Of a stretch of DNA of 64,000 nucleotides, positions 33,365-42,766 are shown piece after piece. Source of the stretch: Antrihabitans spumae (GTDB lineage Bacteria; Actinomycetota; Actinomycetes; Mycobacteriales; Mycobacteriaceae); NCBI RefSeq assembly GCF_043944905.1, contig NZ_JBIMSN010000060.1, forward strand, positions 115,483 to 179,482. The letters run 5' to 3'. The notes under the pieces are model-generated. The model was not told the DNA's origin. It saw only the letters and a list, made by a program, of their open reading frames with translations, and searched no databases. Within the stretch, counting starts at the first letter, position 1; each line of letters begins with the position of its first letter. The position numbers were made by a program, and so were the translations under genes.

Positions 33365-35551
33365 ATGCAGGTGTCTTTGTCGAGCAACGAGCCACGTGAC
33401 GCCGTTTCGAGCGTGTTCGATCTACCCGACCACCTCGGTAAGGCCGATCCGACACTGATCGCCGCCGACGAGCGGCATTTCGCGGCAATCGAGAACAGCC
33501 TGAGACGGTCGATCGCGGACCTGACTCGGCGTTTGGAGATCGAACGAAAAGCACCGGGCGGCGTCGGTCAGGAGGCGATGGACCGAGACATGCAGGTGCA
33601 CCGGTTGACCGGTCAGTTGCGTGCACTGCGGCGCTACGGGTTGGATCTGTGTCTCGGGCGCATCGTCGGCGCGGGGGAGTCGGACGAGCCCGTGTACATC
33701 GGACGCCTCGGACTACTCGATGCCGCAGGCAATCAGCTCCTGGTGGATTGGCGTTCCCCGGCAGCTGAGCCGTTTTTCGGTGCGACACATGCGAATCCGA
33801 TGGGTCTGGCAAGCCGCCGGCGGTATCGCTGGTCACGCGAGAAGATCACCGACTACTGGGACGAGGTGTTCACAGAGGAGTTCACGGACGGGTACGAGAA
33901 CTACGCCGCACTCGACGACCAGTCCGCCTTCATTGCCAGCCTCGGCAGCAACCGGTCACCCAAGATGCGTGATGTGCTCGGCACCATCCAGGCCGATCAG
34001 GACGCGATAATTCGCGCCGGATCGCGCGGCGCCCTCGTCGTCGACGGCGGACCCGGCACGGGTAAAAGTGTTGTCGCGCTGCATCGCTCGGCCTATCTGC
34101 TCTATTCGGACCCTCGGCTCGGCCACCACCGCGGTGCCGTGTTGTTCGTCGGACCCCACGAGCCGTATCTGGCCTACGTCGCCGACGTGCTGCCCAGCCT
34201 CGGGGAGGAGGGCGTGCAGACCTGCACCCTGCGCGACCTCGTCGTCGAGGGCGCCACCGCGAGGGTCGACCCAGATTCCAACGTGGCGCGGCTCAAGTCG
34301 TCGGTGCGGATGGTCGAGGCGATCGAGACCGCTGTGAAGTTCTACGAACAACCACCGAAAAACGAAATGATCGTCGCGACCGACTGGACCGAGCACTGGC
34401 TCACTCCCGAGGACTGGGTGGAAGCCTTCGACGCGCCGGATCCCGGCACGCCGCACAACGAGGCGCGCGAACAGATCTGGGAGCTGCTGCTCACAATCCT
34501 GATGGACTCCTACGACGGCGACACTCCGGCCGATCAGGTTCGGAAGGCGTTGCGGCGCAACGACGAACTAAGGACCGCACTCGACAACGCGTGGACCTTG
34601 ATCGAAGCGGCCGACCTCGTCGCGGACCTGTGGTCGGTGCCTGCCTATCTCCGGACGTGCGCGCCGTGGCTCACTGCGGACGAGATTCGACAGCTACAGC
34701 GAAGCGATGCGAAGAATTGGACGGTGTCGGACCTGCCGCTGCTCGACGCCGCTCGACAGCGCCTCGGCGACCCGGATGCGGCACTGCAACAGCGTCGGCG
34801 GGCTGCCTTCCTCGCTGCCGAACGTGAGCGTCGGGCGATCGTCATCGACGACCTGATCGACGCCGACGATGGTGAGGGTCTGGTTCAGATGTTTCGTGGT
34901 GGCCACCTGCACAGCGTTCTTGCCGAAGGCAACATGCTGCCGCCCGCCGAACCGGATCTGCTGGCCGGACCGTTCGAGCACATCGTCGTCGACGAAGCTC
35001 AGGAGCTCACCGACGCGCAGTGGCAGATGTTGTTGCAGCGCTGCCCGTCGAAGAGTTTCACCATCGTCGGGGACCGAGCTCAGGCGAGGCACGGCTTCAC
35101 CGAGACGTGGCAGGAGCGCCTCGGGCGAGTTGGGCTCGACCGAATCACGGTCGCGTCACTGAGCATCAACTACCGGACGCCGGAAGAGATCATGATCGAA
35201 GCAGAACCCGTCATCCGGGCTGTGCTCCCCGACGCCAACGTGCCGACGTCGATCCGGAGCAGTGGCGTTCCGGTGCGGTACGGATCCACTGCGGAACTGG
35301 ACGCGACAGTCGACAACTGGCTCGGTGCCAATGCGGACGGGATCGCCTGTGTGATCAGCACGGACATCAGCGCGTCGGCGCATCCGTCGCCGCGCGTTCG
35401 GTCGCTCACACCCGAGTTGTCGAAAGGACTCGAATTCGATCTGGTTGTTCTGATCGACCCGCATGCGTTCGGTGCGGGCATCGAGGGAGCCGTCGACCAC
35501 TACGTCGCAATGACACGAGCGACACAGGAACTGGTCGTGCTGTCGAGTTGA
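33365..35551 (+). CDS. helR: HelR: RNA polymerase-recycling, rifamycin-protection ATPase
   Basis: A 728-residue UvrD/HelD-like superfamily 1 ATPase. An N-terminal coiled coil (about 25-95, ending in DLCLGRIVG) would enter the polymerase secondary channel. Walker A is DGGPGTGKSVVALH near residue 230, Walker B is HIVVDEAQELTDAQW near 540, and motif VI-like ELSKGLEFDLVVLIDP ... HYVAMTRATQELVVL ends the protein. HelR proteins bind RNA polymerase and expel rifamycins, giving resistance. The RAE upstream identifies it as HelR rather than a general HelD. Only 1 base separates its stop from that of the convergent drrB-like gene. Confidence 0.88.
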   Translation: MQVSLSSNEPRDAVSSVFDLPDHLGKADPTLIAADERHFAAIENSLRRSIADLTRRLEIERKAPGGVGQEAMDRDMQVHRLTGQLRALRRYGLDLCLGRIVGAGESDEPVYIGRLGLLDAAGNQLLVDWRSPAAEPFFGATHANPMGLASRRRYRWSREKITDYWDEVFTEEFTDGYENYAALDDQSAFIASLGSNRSPKMRDVLGTIQADQDAIIRAGSRGALVVDGGPGTGKSVVALHRSAYLLYSDPRLGHHRGAVLFVGPHEPYLAYVADVLPSLGEEGVQTCTLRDLVVEGATARVDPDSNVARLKSSVRMVEAIETAVKFYEQPPKNEMIVATDWTEHWLTPEDWVEAFDAPDPGTPHNEAREQIWELLLTILMDSYDGDTPADQVRKALRRNDELRTALDNAWTLIEAADLVADLWSVPAYLRTCAPWLTADEIRQLQRSDAKNWTVSDLPLLDAARQRLGDPDAALQQRRRAAFLAAERERRAIVIDDLIDADDGEGLVQMFRGGHLHSVLAEGNMLPPAEPDLLAGPFEHIVVDEAQELTDAQWQMLLQRCPSKSFTIVGDRAQARHGFTETWQERLGRVGLDRITVASLSINYRTPEEIMIEAEPVIRAVLPDANVPTSIRSSGVPVRYGSTAELDATVDNWLGANADGIACVISTDISASAHPSPRVRSLTPELSKGLEFDLVVLIDPHAFGAGIEGAVDHYVAMTRATQELVVLSS

Positions 35552-35552
35552 C

Positions 35553-36407
35553 TCAGCTTTTCTTGTTGTAGAGCCGCATGGTGACCGTGCCGAAGACGAC
35601 GACGAAGAACGCACTCCAGCCGAACACTGCGGCCATATCGCGGAATTCTGTCGTGCCCTGCATCAGACTGCGCGTCGCGCTGACGAGATGGCTGATTGGG
35701 TTGACCTTGACAAATGCCTGCAGCCAGCCCGGCATGGTCACCGGGTCGACGAAGATGTTGCTCGCAAAGGTCAGCGGGAACAGGATGAACATGCTGACCC
35801 CCATCACCGCCTGCTCGGTCCGCAGGAACATCGCGAACATCGTCCAGATCCAGGAGATGCTGAACGAGAACATCAACAGCAGGCCGGCGGCTGCGAGAAC
35901 ACCCAACACTCCGCCCTGCGGACGGAAGCCGATGATCAGGCCGAGGACGAGCGAAACCGTGATGGCGATGATGTAGCGCACGACATCGCCGAACAGCGCT
36001 CCCACCAGCGGGGACGGGCGCCAGATCGGCAGCGAACGGAACCGATCGAAGACACCTTTCTCGATGTCTTTGTTGATGGTCAGCCCGGTGTACATCGTGA
36101 TCATGACGATGGTCTGCACAAGGATCCCGGGCAGCAGATATTGGATGTATGCGTTGGTCGATCCCGCGAGTGCGCCGCCGAAGAGATAGGTGAACATCAG
36201 CGTGAACATGATCGGAAACATCGTCACGTCGAAGAGTTGCTCGGGGACGTGTTTGATCTTGAGCAATGCCCGCCATGCGAACGACAGCGATGTGGACAGT
36301 GGTCCGGGTGCAGGTGGACGTGGCCCCGATTGCAGGACATCGGCAACGGTGAGGGCAGGAGCCGACGGTGACGAAGGCGAGGCGCCCGCGGATTTGGTGG
36401 CGGTCAT
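35553..36407 (-). CDS. drrB: ABC-2 type permease, DrrB-like
   Basis: A 284-residue membrane protein with six helices. TSLSFAWRALLKIKHVPEQLFDVTMFPIMFTLMFTYLFGGALAG is the typical DrrB/ABC-2 opening, followed by YLLPGILVQTIVM and a late WLQAFVKVNPISHLVSATRSLM. An Ala/Pro/Ser-rich N-terminal 45 residues precedes the first helix. It forms an exporter with the ATPase encoded just upstream (start overlaps its stop by 4 bases). Substrates of this family include daunorubicin in Streptomyces and cell-wall lipids such as PDIM in mycobacteria; not decided here. Confidence 0.9.
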   Translation of the reverse strand: MTATKSAGASPSSPSAPALTVADVLQSGPRPPAPGPLSTSLSFAWRALLKIKHVPEQLFDVTMFPIMFTLMFTYLFGGALAGSTNAYIQYLLPGILVQTIVMITMYTGLTINKDIEKGVFDRFRSLPIWRPSPLVGALFGDVVRYIIAITVSLVLGLIIGFRPQGGVLGVLAAAGLLLMFSFSISWIWTMFAMFLRTEQAVMGVSMFILFPLTFASNIFVDPVTMPGWLQAFVKVNPISHLVSATRSLMQGTTEFRDMAAVFGWSAFFVVVFGTVTMRLYNKKS

Positions 36408-37384
36408 CGCGCCGTCTCCTTCAGGTCGTCGAGCTCGGGTTCGGGATCGGCGTGTTTACCGGTCAGGGCGAGGAACACCTCGTCGAGACTCGGCTGGCCG
36501 AGTGCGAACGTCGTGACAGCGATGCCCGCCTCGTGGAGTGCCGGAAGTGCGGTCGCGACGACGAGCGGATCGTCGACTCGCGCGGTGAGAGCGGCGGGAT
36601 CGGATTCTTCGACAACGTCGACGCCGAGCAGATTTCGCAGCAGGTGTGCGGCGTCGCCGCGCCGAGCATTGTCGGCAACCCTGACATGCAGCGCGCCCGC
36701 ACCGACCGACGCTTTGAGTTCGCCCGTTGTGCCTTCGGCGATGACTTTGCCTCGGTCGATCACCGCGACGCGATCGGCGAGTTGGTCGGCTTCGTCGAGG
36801 TACTGCGTGGTGAGCAAGACGGTCGTTCCGCCTGCAACGAGAGCCCGAATGATTTCCCAGACCTGATTTCGGCTGCGGGGATCGAGCCCGGTGGTCGGCT
36901 CGTCTAGGAAGATCAGTTCCGGGGTGACGATGATGCTCGCCGCGATATCCATGCGGCGGCGCATGCCCCCCGAGAAGGTCTTGACCTGGCGGGGTCCGGC
37001 TTCGACGAGATCGAACGCCGTGAGCAGCTGCTCTGCGCGTGCGCGGGCCGCCGGGAACGAGTAGCCGTAGAGCCGGGAGAGCAGAACCAAGTTTTCCGTA
37101 CCCGACAGATCTTCGTCGAGTGATGCGAATTGTCCGGTGAGAGCAACCTTTCCGCGGACCTCTTCCGCTTCGGTCGCCACGTCGTGGCCGAGCACCGTCG
37201 CGCGGCCGCCGTCGATCGCGAGCAAAGTCGCAAGCATGCGGATCGTGGTCGTCTTACCCGCACCGTTCGGCCCGAGAACCCCGTAGACCCCGCCGCGCTG
37301 CACGGCGAGGTCGACACCGTCGACCGCTGTGTTTGATCCGAAGCGTTTGATCAACCCTTCGGTTTCGATCGCGAGACTGCTCAT
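36404..37384 (-). CDS. drrA: ABC transporter ATP-binding protein, DrrA-like
   Basis: A 326-residue cytosolic ATPase. Walker A GPNGAGKTTTIRML, ABC signature TFSGGMRRRMDIAASI, Walker B LIFLDEPTTGLD and the H-loop region are all present; the C-terminal 90 residues form the DrrA-type extension. ATG 37384 (MSSLAIETEGL) is chosen because the 64 codons upstream are not ABC-like. About 120 bases separate it from the divergently placed 3' end of glsA; this region is relatively AT-rich and holds GTATAC, but no clear operator. Confidence 0.92.
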   Translation of the reverse strand: MSSLAIETEGLIKRFGSNTAVDGVDLAVQRGGVYGVLGPNGAGKTTTIRMLATLLAIDGGRATVLGHDVATEAEEVRGKVALTGQFASLDEDLSGTENLVLLSRLYGYSFPAARARAEQLLTAFDLVEAGPRQVKTFSGGMRRRMDIAASIIVTPELIFLDEPTTGLDPRSRNQVWEIIRALVAGGTTVLLTTQYLDEADQLADRVAVIDRGKVIAEGTTGELKASVGAGALHVRVADNARRGDAAHLLRNLLGVDVVEESDPAALTARVDDPLVVATALPALHEAGIAVTTFALGQPSLDEVFLALTGKHADPEPELDDLKETAR

Positions 37385-37505
37385 GGTCGTCCGCCCCTCT
37401 CGTGTGCCAGGTCCCAAGCCTCTCACTCGCCACCGACACGGAATAGGACAAATGAGAACTTGTTGACATCGTATACATTTGCAGCTCGAACGCGCCACGG
37501 AGTTT

Positions 37506-39332
37506 TCAGAAACCGCCCGACCGCAGCGCGATCGACCGGATCGCCGAGTCCATCTGGGCGTACGCTCCGGCGGCAAGACGTTCCAGCAGCGCCAGCTTCA
37601 GTCCCGGTGCCGACGCCGTCAGGTCGGCGAAGCGTTCGGCAGGCAGGACCGCAAGCTGGACCGCGGAGTCGGCCCGAACGTCGTAAAGGTAGGGCTCCGC
37701 TACCAACTGTGCCATCTCGCCGAACGACATGCCGGGGGACAGCGTCGCGACCCGCCTGGTCCTGCCCTGTGCATCGGTAAGAGTGGAACTGATCTGGCCT
37801 TCGAGGAGGAAGTGAATTCCACTGGCCTGCTCACCTCGTCGAACGACGACCTCACCTCGCGTGAACGTGCGCCGTTCGATCTCCAAGGCGAATCGTTCGA
37901 ACTGCTCGGAGGTCAGCGTCGCAAGCAGCGGGTGTCGCGCCAGGTCGACTCTCTTCGGTTGGCGATCCACGAAGCAATATCTGTCGAGTACGACGTCTTC
38001 GCACCACTGCGCTGCGGCGTCGATGTCGACGAATACGCGACCGTCCGGATCGTCGATCAGCACGCTCGACGTCGTTCGCCCGAGCATTCCGTCGGGATCG
38101 ACGAGCGCGGTTCGACAGCCGCGATCGTTCAGGGCTGCCTGCATGTCGGCGATCATTCGGTTGGCGACGGCGCTGACGTCGTCGATGCGGCGAATGTCGA
38201 TGACAACCGCGTCGAGGTCGTCGCCGTGATCGGTGATCTCACGGACCGCCGTCTCGGCGCCCGCGAACAACAGGTCGCCGTGCAACTCGTAGATGCGTGC
38301 GCGGTTGCCGAACTGCGAGAGGGTGGTGCGTTCGGTGTCGGTGCGGCGTTGCCGCGACGGCGCCTCGGCGATCGTGTACTGCGACCGAATCGCGGATCGT
38401 GCTGCACGCGTGACGTGCATGAAGTGCAGTTCCAGTCGCTTGGACAGCTCGCTGCAGGCCTGTACGCCCCGCACGCTGTTGCCGTGTGCATCCAGCCGCG
38501 GGGAGTACACCGCGATCCCGATCTGGCCGGGCAGCACCGCAAGCACACCACCGCCGACGCCGCTCTTGGCAGGCAGGCCAACGCGCGCTACCCAATCGCC
38601 CGCCGCGTCGTACATCCCACAGGTCGTCATCACGCTGAGCACCCGTTCGATCTGCTCGGTTGCCAGGGCGCGCTCGTGGGTCACCGGATTGATTCCGTTG
38701 TTTGCCATGGTCGCGGCCATCAGCGCGAGGTCGCGACAGGTGACGTCGATCGAACACTGGCGGAAGTACAGATCGACCGCGTCGTCGGGGTTGCCCGTGA
38801 CGATGCCGAACGACCGCAGCATGTGCCCGATGGCGCGATTTCGGTGTCCGGTCTTCGCTTCGGAGTGGTAGACGGCGTCGTTCATCGTCAGTTCGCGCCC
38901 GGCGTAACGCGAATAACACCGTCTGATTCGTTCGAATCTCTCCGCGACATCGGCGCCGTGAATCAGGGCGGCCGAGGTGATGGCTCCGGCGTTGATCATG
39001 GGGTTGCGTGGACGCTCGGTGACCGGGTCGAGACTGATCTCGTTGAACGGTTCGCCGGACGGTTCGACGTCGACTTTCGCGGCTACCGCGGCTGGTCCGT
39101 TGTCGGCGAGGGCAAGGCCGTACGTGAACGGTTTGGAGATCGACTGAATCGTGAATTCGGTTCGTGCAGAACCTGATTCGTAGACGTAGCCATCGGTGGT
39201 CGCGATGCAGAGCGCGAACTCGTCCGCGGGCACCGACGCCAGTTCCGGGATGTAGTCGGCGACCGCTCCGTCGCGGTTCTCTCGGCACAGCGCTGCGACC
39301 TCGGCGACGATGTCGTCGACTACATTCGGCAT
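37506..39332 (-). CDS. glsA: Glutaminase A fused to STAS and cyclic-nucleotide-binding domains
   Basis: A 608-residue protein. Residues 1-310 are the serine-dependent glutaminase fold: SISKPFTY (nucleophile Ser and Lys, residues 64-67), NAGAI and the YxxK/GxxxKSGVGGG motif (LPAKSGVGGGVLAV). Residues about 340-435 are a STAS domain (LDAVVIDIRRIDDVSAVANRM) and 465-600 a cNMP-binding domain (GIHFLLEGQISSTL, GMSFGEMAQLV). It deamidates glutamine to glutamate; the added domains suggest nucleotide-regulated activity. This three-domain form is known in actinobacteria. A leaderless -10 precedes the ATG. Confidence 0.92.
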   Translation of the reverse strand: MPNVVDDIVAEVAALCRENRDGAVADYIPELASVPADEFALCIATTDGYVYESGSARTEFTIQSISKPFTYGLALADNGPAAVAAKVDVEPSGEPFNEISLDPVTERPRNPMINAGAITSAALIHGADVAERFERIRRCYSRYAGRELTMNDAVYHSEAKTGHRNRAIGHMLRSFGIVTGNPDDAVDLYFRQCSIDVTCRDLALMAATMANNGINPVTHERALATEQIERVLSVMTTCGMYDAAGDWVARVGLPAKSGVGGGVLAVLPGQIGIAVYSPRLDAHGNSVRGVQACSELSKRLELHFMHVTRAARSAIRSQYTIAEAPSRQRRTDTERTTLSQFGNRARIYELHGDLLFAGAETAVREITDHGDDLDAVVIDIRRIDDVSAVANRMIADMQAALNDRGCRTALVDPDGMLGRTTSSVLIDDPDGRVFVDIDAAAQWCEDVVLDRYCFVDRQPKRVDLARHPLLATLTSEQFERFALEIERRTFTRGEVVVRRGEQASGIHFLLEGQISSTLTDAQGRTRRVATLSPGMSFGEMAQLVAEPYLYDVRADSAVQLAVLPAERFADLTASAPGLKLALLERLAAGAYAQMDSAIRSIALRSGGF

Positions 39333-39338
39333 GGTCGA

Positions 39339-39344
39339 ACCTTA
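39339..39344 (-). promoter_or_regulatory. Leaderless -10 (TAAGGT) for glsA
   Basis: Minus-strand TAAGGT ends 6 bases before ATG 39332; no Shine-Dalgarno is present. Confidence 0.5.
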
Positions 39345-39476
39345 GGCGAAGCTGACTATGAGCCTTCTCACTATTGTCCGGCATAATGGGTGGACGCGCT
39401 CGTCGGGCGCATCGGGTACACATGAGGCTCCGTAGACTTGGTACGTAGTCAAGGTGCGTCCGGAGGGAGCAGTTCG

Positions 39477-41351
39477 TTGGGTGTTCTTGCCCGGGTCGAC
39501 CAGCCCGCAGATTTGCGTGGGCTCACACGAGATGAGCTGACCGAGCTTGCCTCGGAGATCCGCGATTTCTTGGTCCAGAAGGTCTCCGCGACCGGCGGCC
39601 ACCTCGGCCCGAACCTCGGCGTCGTCGAACTGACTCTTGCGATCCACCGGGTTTTCGAATCTCCCGAAGACGCATTGATCTTCGACACCGGGCATCAGGC
39701 GTACGTCCACAAGATCCTGACCGGTCGCAAGGACAAGTTCGACTCGCTGCGTACACGCGGCGGACTGTCCGGCTATCCGAGCAGAGCCGAGAGCAGCCAC
39801 GACTGGGTGGAGTCGTCGCACGCCTCGGCATCGTTGTCCTACGCGGACGGACTCGCGAAGGCCTTTCAGCTGCTCGGCCAGGACCGCCACGTCGTCGCGG
39901 TCGTCGGCGACGGCGCGCTGACCGGTGGCATGTGTTGGGAGGCTCTCAACAACATCGCCGCGGGCAAGGATCGCTCGGTGGTGATCGTCGTCAACGACAA
40001 CGGACGGTCCTACTCTCCGACGATCGGCGGTCTCGCTGACCGACTCGCCGCTCTCCGGCTGCAACCCGAATACGAGCGCATTCTCGACGGCGGCCGCCGC
40101 TTCCTGCAGCGAATTCCATGGGTCGGCGTCTCGACCTACTCGGTGCTGCACGGCATCAAGGCCGGCCTCAAGGACGCCATGAGTCCGCAGGTGCTCTTCA
40201 CCGATCTCGGTATCAAGTACCTCGGACCGGTCGACGGTCACGACGAGGCCGCGCTCGAAGCCGCACTCCGGCGTGCGAAGGACTTCGGCGGTCCCGTGAT
40301 CGTCCACACGGTCACTCGGAAAGGCATGGGCTACCTGCCCGCCGAAAACGACGAAGCCGATCAGATGCACGCGTGTGGCGTCATCGATCCGTTGACGGGC
40401 ATTGCAACGAGTACGGCTGCGCCGGACTGGACGTCGGTGTTCTCCGCCGAACTGATCGAGCAGGCGCAGCGCCGCAAGGACATCGTCGCGATAACCGCTG
40501 CGATGGCAGGCCCGACCGGACTCGCCGCGTTCGGCAATCGTTTCCCCGACCGCTTCTTCGACGTCGGTATCGCCGAACAGCAAGCCGTCGCCTCGGCTGC
40601 CGGACTCGCGCTCGGCGGCCTGCATCCCGTCGTTGCGATCTACTCGACCTTCCTCAATCGTGCGTTCGACCAGTTGCTGATGGACGTCGCGCTGCTCAAG
40701 CTGCCGGTGACGCTCGTACTCGACCGAGCCGGTGTGACGGGTCCCGACGGAGCGAGCCACAACGGCGTCTGGGATCTCTCATTGCTCGGCATCGTCCCCG
40801 GTATGCGCGTTGCCGCTCCACGCGACGCGGTGACGCTGCGCGAAGAACTTGCCGAGGCGCTGGCCGTCAACGACGGACCGACCGCTATTCGCTTCCCGAA
40901 GGGTGCGGTGGTCGACAGTGTCGAGGCCATCGACCGAATCGACGGCGTCGACGTGTTGCGGATGCCGGAGGGATCGACAGGTGACGTCCTCATCGTTGCT
41001 GTCGGACCTTTCGCCTCGCTTGCCTGCGAGACCGCGGATCGGCTCGCCGAACAGGGTGTCTCGGTCGCGGTCGTCGATCCGCGGTGGGTGCTTCCTATTC
41101 CCGAGGCGATCGTCAAGCTTGCCGAAGATTTCGGACTGGTCGTGACCCTGGAAGACAGCGGTGTCCACGGCGGCATCGGGTCCACGGTCTCCGCAGTCAT
41201 GCGTGCCGCGGGCGTTGATGTGCCGTGCCGTGATCTCGGTGTGCCGCAACGCTTCCTCGACCACGCCTCGCGTGCTCAGGTGCTCGCTGAACTGGGTCTG
41301 TCGGTCGACGACATCGTTCGCCGTATCGCAGGTTTCGCAGCAGGGGCCTGA
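39477..41351 (+). CDS. dxs: 1-deoxy-D-xylulose-5-phosphate synthase
   Basis: A 624-residue thiamine-diphosphate enzyme making DXP from pyruvate and glyceraldehyde 3-phosphate, the first step of the MEP isoprenoid pathway. GGHLGPNLGVVELTLAIH and DTGHQAYVHKILTGR are the substrate loops, VGDGALTGGMCWEALNNIA ... VVNDN the ThDP/Mg site, FDVGIAEQQAVASAAGLA the catalytic Glu, and LDRAGVTGPDGASHNG the pyrophosphate loop. The start is TTG 39477 with GGAGGGA 8 bases upstream; upstream extension is not conserved. It is convergent with the RNase D gene. Confidence 0.96.
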   Translation: MGVLARVDQPADLRGLTRDELTELASEIRDFLVQKVSATGGHLGPNLGVVELTLAIHRVFESPEDALIFDTGHQAYVHKILTGRKDKFDSLRTRGGLSGYPSRAESSHDWVESSHASASLSYADGLAKAFQLLGQDRHVVAVVGDGALTGGMCWEALNNIAAGKDRSVVIVVNDNGRSYSPTIGGLADRLAALRLQPEYERILDGGRRFLQRIPWVGVSTYSVLHGIKAGLKDAMSPQVLFTDLGIKYLGPVDGHDEAALEAALRRAKDFGGPVIVHTVTRKGMGYLPAENDEADQMHACGVIDPLTGIATSTAAPDWTSVFSAELIEQAQRRKDIVAITAAMAGPTGLAAFGNRFPDRFFDVGIAEQQAVASAAGLALGGLHPVVAIYSTFLNRAFDQLLMDVALLKLPVTLVLDRAGVTGPDGASHNGVWDLSLLGIVPGMRVAAPRDAVTLREELAEALAVNDGPTAIRFPKGAVVDSVEAIDRIDGVDVLRMPEGSTGDVLIVAVGPFASLACETADRLAEQGVSVAVVDPRWVLPIPEAIVKLAEDFGLVVTLEDSGVHGGIGSTVSAVMRAAGVDVPCRDLGVPQRFLDHASRAQVLAELGLSVDDIVRRIAGFAAGA

Positions 41352-41358
41352 CGCAGGC

Positions 41359-41373
41359 GAAGCCTCAGGCTTC
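41359..41373. terminator. Small hairpin between convergent dxs and RNase D genes
   Basis: GAAGCC-TCA-GGCTTC is a perfect 6-bp stem with a 3-base loop in the 13-base gap, overlapping the minus-strand stop codon. No T-tract, so termination by it is uncertain. Confidence 0.3.
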
Positions 41374-42669
41374 GGTCGGCCCCGGTTCGGTCTTCGTTGG
41401 CGTCTCGGTAGGTGCTGCCGCTGCTTCGGCCAACGCTGCGGCGAGCACGGGCACAGCCAGTTCACGCTGCCACGGTCTCGCGCCGCCTGCTGCGAGGAAG
41501 GCGTCGATCGCGGGTTCGAGATCGTCTGTCGACGGTGCGATCCCGTCCCAGCACAGGCGACGCAGCAGGTCGGGAAGTAGCAGATTTTCCACCGGGACGG
41601 CAACGCTTTCGCTGACCTTCGCCATCGCTGCGCGCGCCGCGGTGAGCCGCGCGGCTGCCTCCGGGTTGCGGCGTGACCATCGATTGATCGGCGGCGGACC
41701 CGTGAACGGTTGACTCGTCGGCGGCAACTGGCTCTCGGGGAGCGCGCGTGCAGCGCGGACCGCGTCGAGCCACAACCGCGAGGATTTGCGCTGCCGCGGT
41801 CCACCGAAGATGGGGAGTCGGCGGAGATCTTCGATCGACGTGGGGTCGGCGACGGCCGCCGAGATGATCGCCGCATCGGGCAGTACTCGGCCTGGTGCGA
41901 CATCGCGGGACGCGGCGTACTCGTCGCGCGCCTGCCACAACGACCGCACCGTAGCCAGTTGGCGCGCCTTTTTCAGCGTGTGAATCTGTGAGGTCCGGCG
42001 CCAACGGTCCGGTTTCGGCGTCGGTGGACCCTGGGTCCGGACATGCTCGAACTCTTGCGCCGCCCAGTCTGTCTTACCCTGTGCCGCAAGCTCTTCGGCC
42101 ATCTTGTCCCGCAGCTCGAGTAGCACCTCGACATCGAGAGCCGCGTAGTTCAGCCATTCCGGCGGGAGGGGCCGGGTCGACCAGTCCGCGGCGCCGTGGC
42201 CTTTGCGCAACTCGAGGCCGAGGGTCCGCTCGACGATTGCGGCAAGTCCGACGCGTTCGAAGCCGGCCAGACGCCCGGCCAGTTCGGTGTCGAACAGTCG
42301 CGCGGGGCGCAGACCGAGTTCGGCGAGGCCGGGCAGATCCTGGTCGGCCGAATGCAGCACCCATTCGAGGTCGTTGATCGCCTCGGCGAGGGGTTCCAGA
42401 TCCTTCGCGGTCGGTATGGGGTCGACGAGGATGGTGCCGACCCCTGCTCGCCGCAGCTGAATCAGATACGCGCGACTGGAGTAGCGGAAGCCGGAGGCAC
42501 GCTCTGCGTCCACGGCGAGGGGCCCGGTGCCGGTTACGAGACGCTGTGCTGCAGCGGCGATCTCGTCGGCTGTCGTGAGCACGTCGGGAACGCCGTCGGC
42601 TGGCGCCAGCAGCGGCACCGAAGCCGGCGTATCGGGCTCGCCGTCGAGCGTGCTGCTGGTGTCTGACAT
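41365..42669 (-). CDS. RNase D-like 3'-5' exoribonuclease with HRDC domains (Rv2681 family)
   Basis: A 434-residue DnaQ-like exonuclease. AVDAERASGFRYSSRAYLIQL holds the first Asp-x-Glu metal site, WVLHSADQDLPGL the second Asp, and LPPEWLNYAALDVEVLLEL the last Tyr/Asp pair. An HRDC-like helical domain follows (around 215-290) with a second helical part to 420. ATG 42669 is chosen; the upstream residues belong to no domain. Expected role is trimming structured RNA 3' ends. The minus-strand TAAGGT 8 bases upstream suggests leaderless transcription, divergent from the KstR-type box. Confidence 0.9.
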   Translation of the reverse strand: MSDTSSTLDGEPDTPASVPLLAPADGVPDVLTTADEIAAAAQRLVTGTGPLAVDAERASGFRYSSRAYLIQLRRAGVGTILVDPIPTAKDLEPLAEAINDLEWVLHSADQDLPGLAELGLRPARLFDTELAGRLAGFERVGLAAIVERTLGLELRKGHGAADWSTRPLPPEWLNYAALDVEVLLELRDKMAEELAAQGKTDWAAQEFEHVRTQGPPTPKPDRWRRTSQIHTLKKARQLATVRSLWQARDEYAASRDVAPGRVLPDAAIISAAVADPTSIEDLRRLPIFGGPRQRKSSRLWLDAVRAARALPESQLPPTSQPFTGPPPINRWSRRNPEAAARLTAARAAMAKVSESVAVPVENLLLPDLLRRLCWDGIAPSTDDLEPAIDAFLAAGGARPWQRELAVPVLAAALAEAAAAPTETPTKTEPGPTEA

Positions 42670-42677
42670 AGACGTGA

Positions 42678-42683
42678 ACCTTA
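42678..42683 (-). promoter_or_regulatory. Leaderless -10 (TAAGGT) for the RNase D gene
   Basis: Minus-strand TAAGGT ends 8 bases before ATG 42669. The spacing is at the long end of what leaderless genes show. Confidence 0.4.
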
Positions 42684-42736
42684 CGTTGCCCGGCGGTCGG
42701 GCCGAAGACCCCTCGGGTTCCGACGAACCCGTGCAT

Positions 42737-42759
42737 CTAGAACGTGTTCTAGTTACGAT
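42737..42759 (+). promoter_or_regulatory. KstR-type box 1 plus leaderless -10 for the alpha/beta hydrolase
   Basis: CTAGAACGTGTTCTAG (42737-42752) has perfect 7-bp arms around GT and matches the KstR consensus TnnAACnnGTTnnA. A TACGAT hexamer (42754-42759) follows at once and ends 7 bases before ATG 42767, so a bound repressor would block the promoter. Confidence 0.8.
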
Positions 42760-42766
42760 GGCGGTC

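Noticed and set aside
37455..37485. Operator for the DrrAB genes around GTATAC
   Set aside because: The surrounding arms match at only about 7 of 11 positions, too few to separate from chance in an AT-rich gap.
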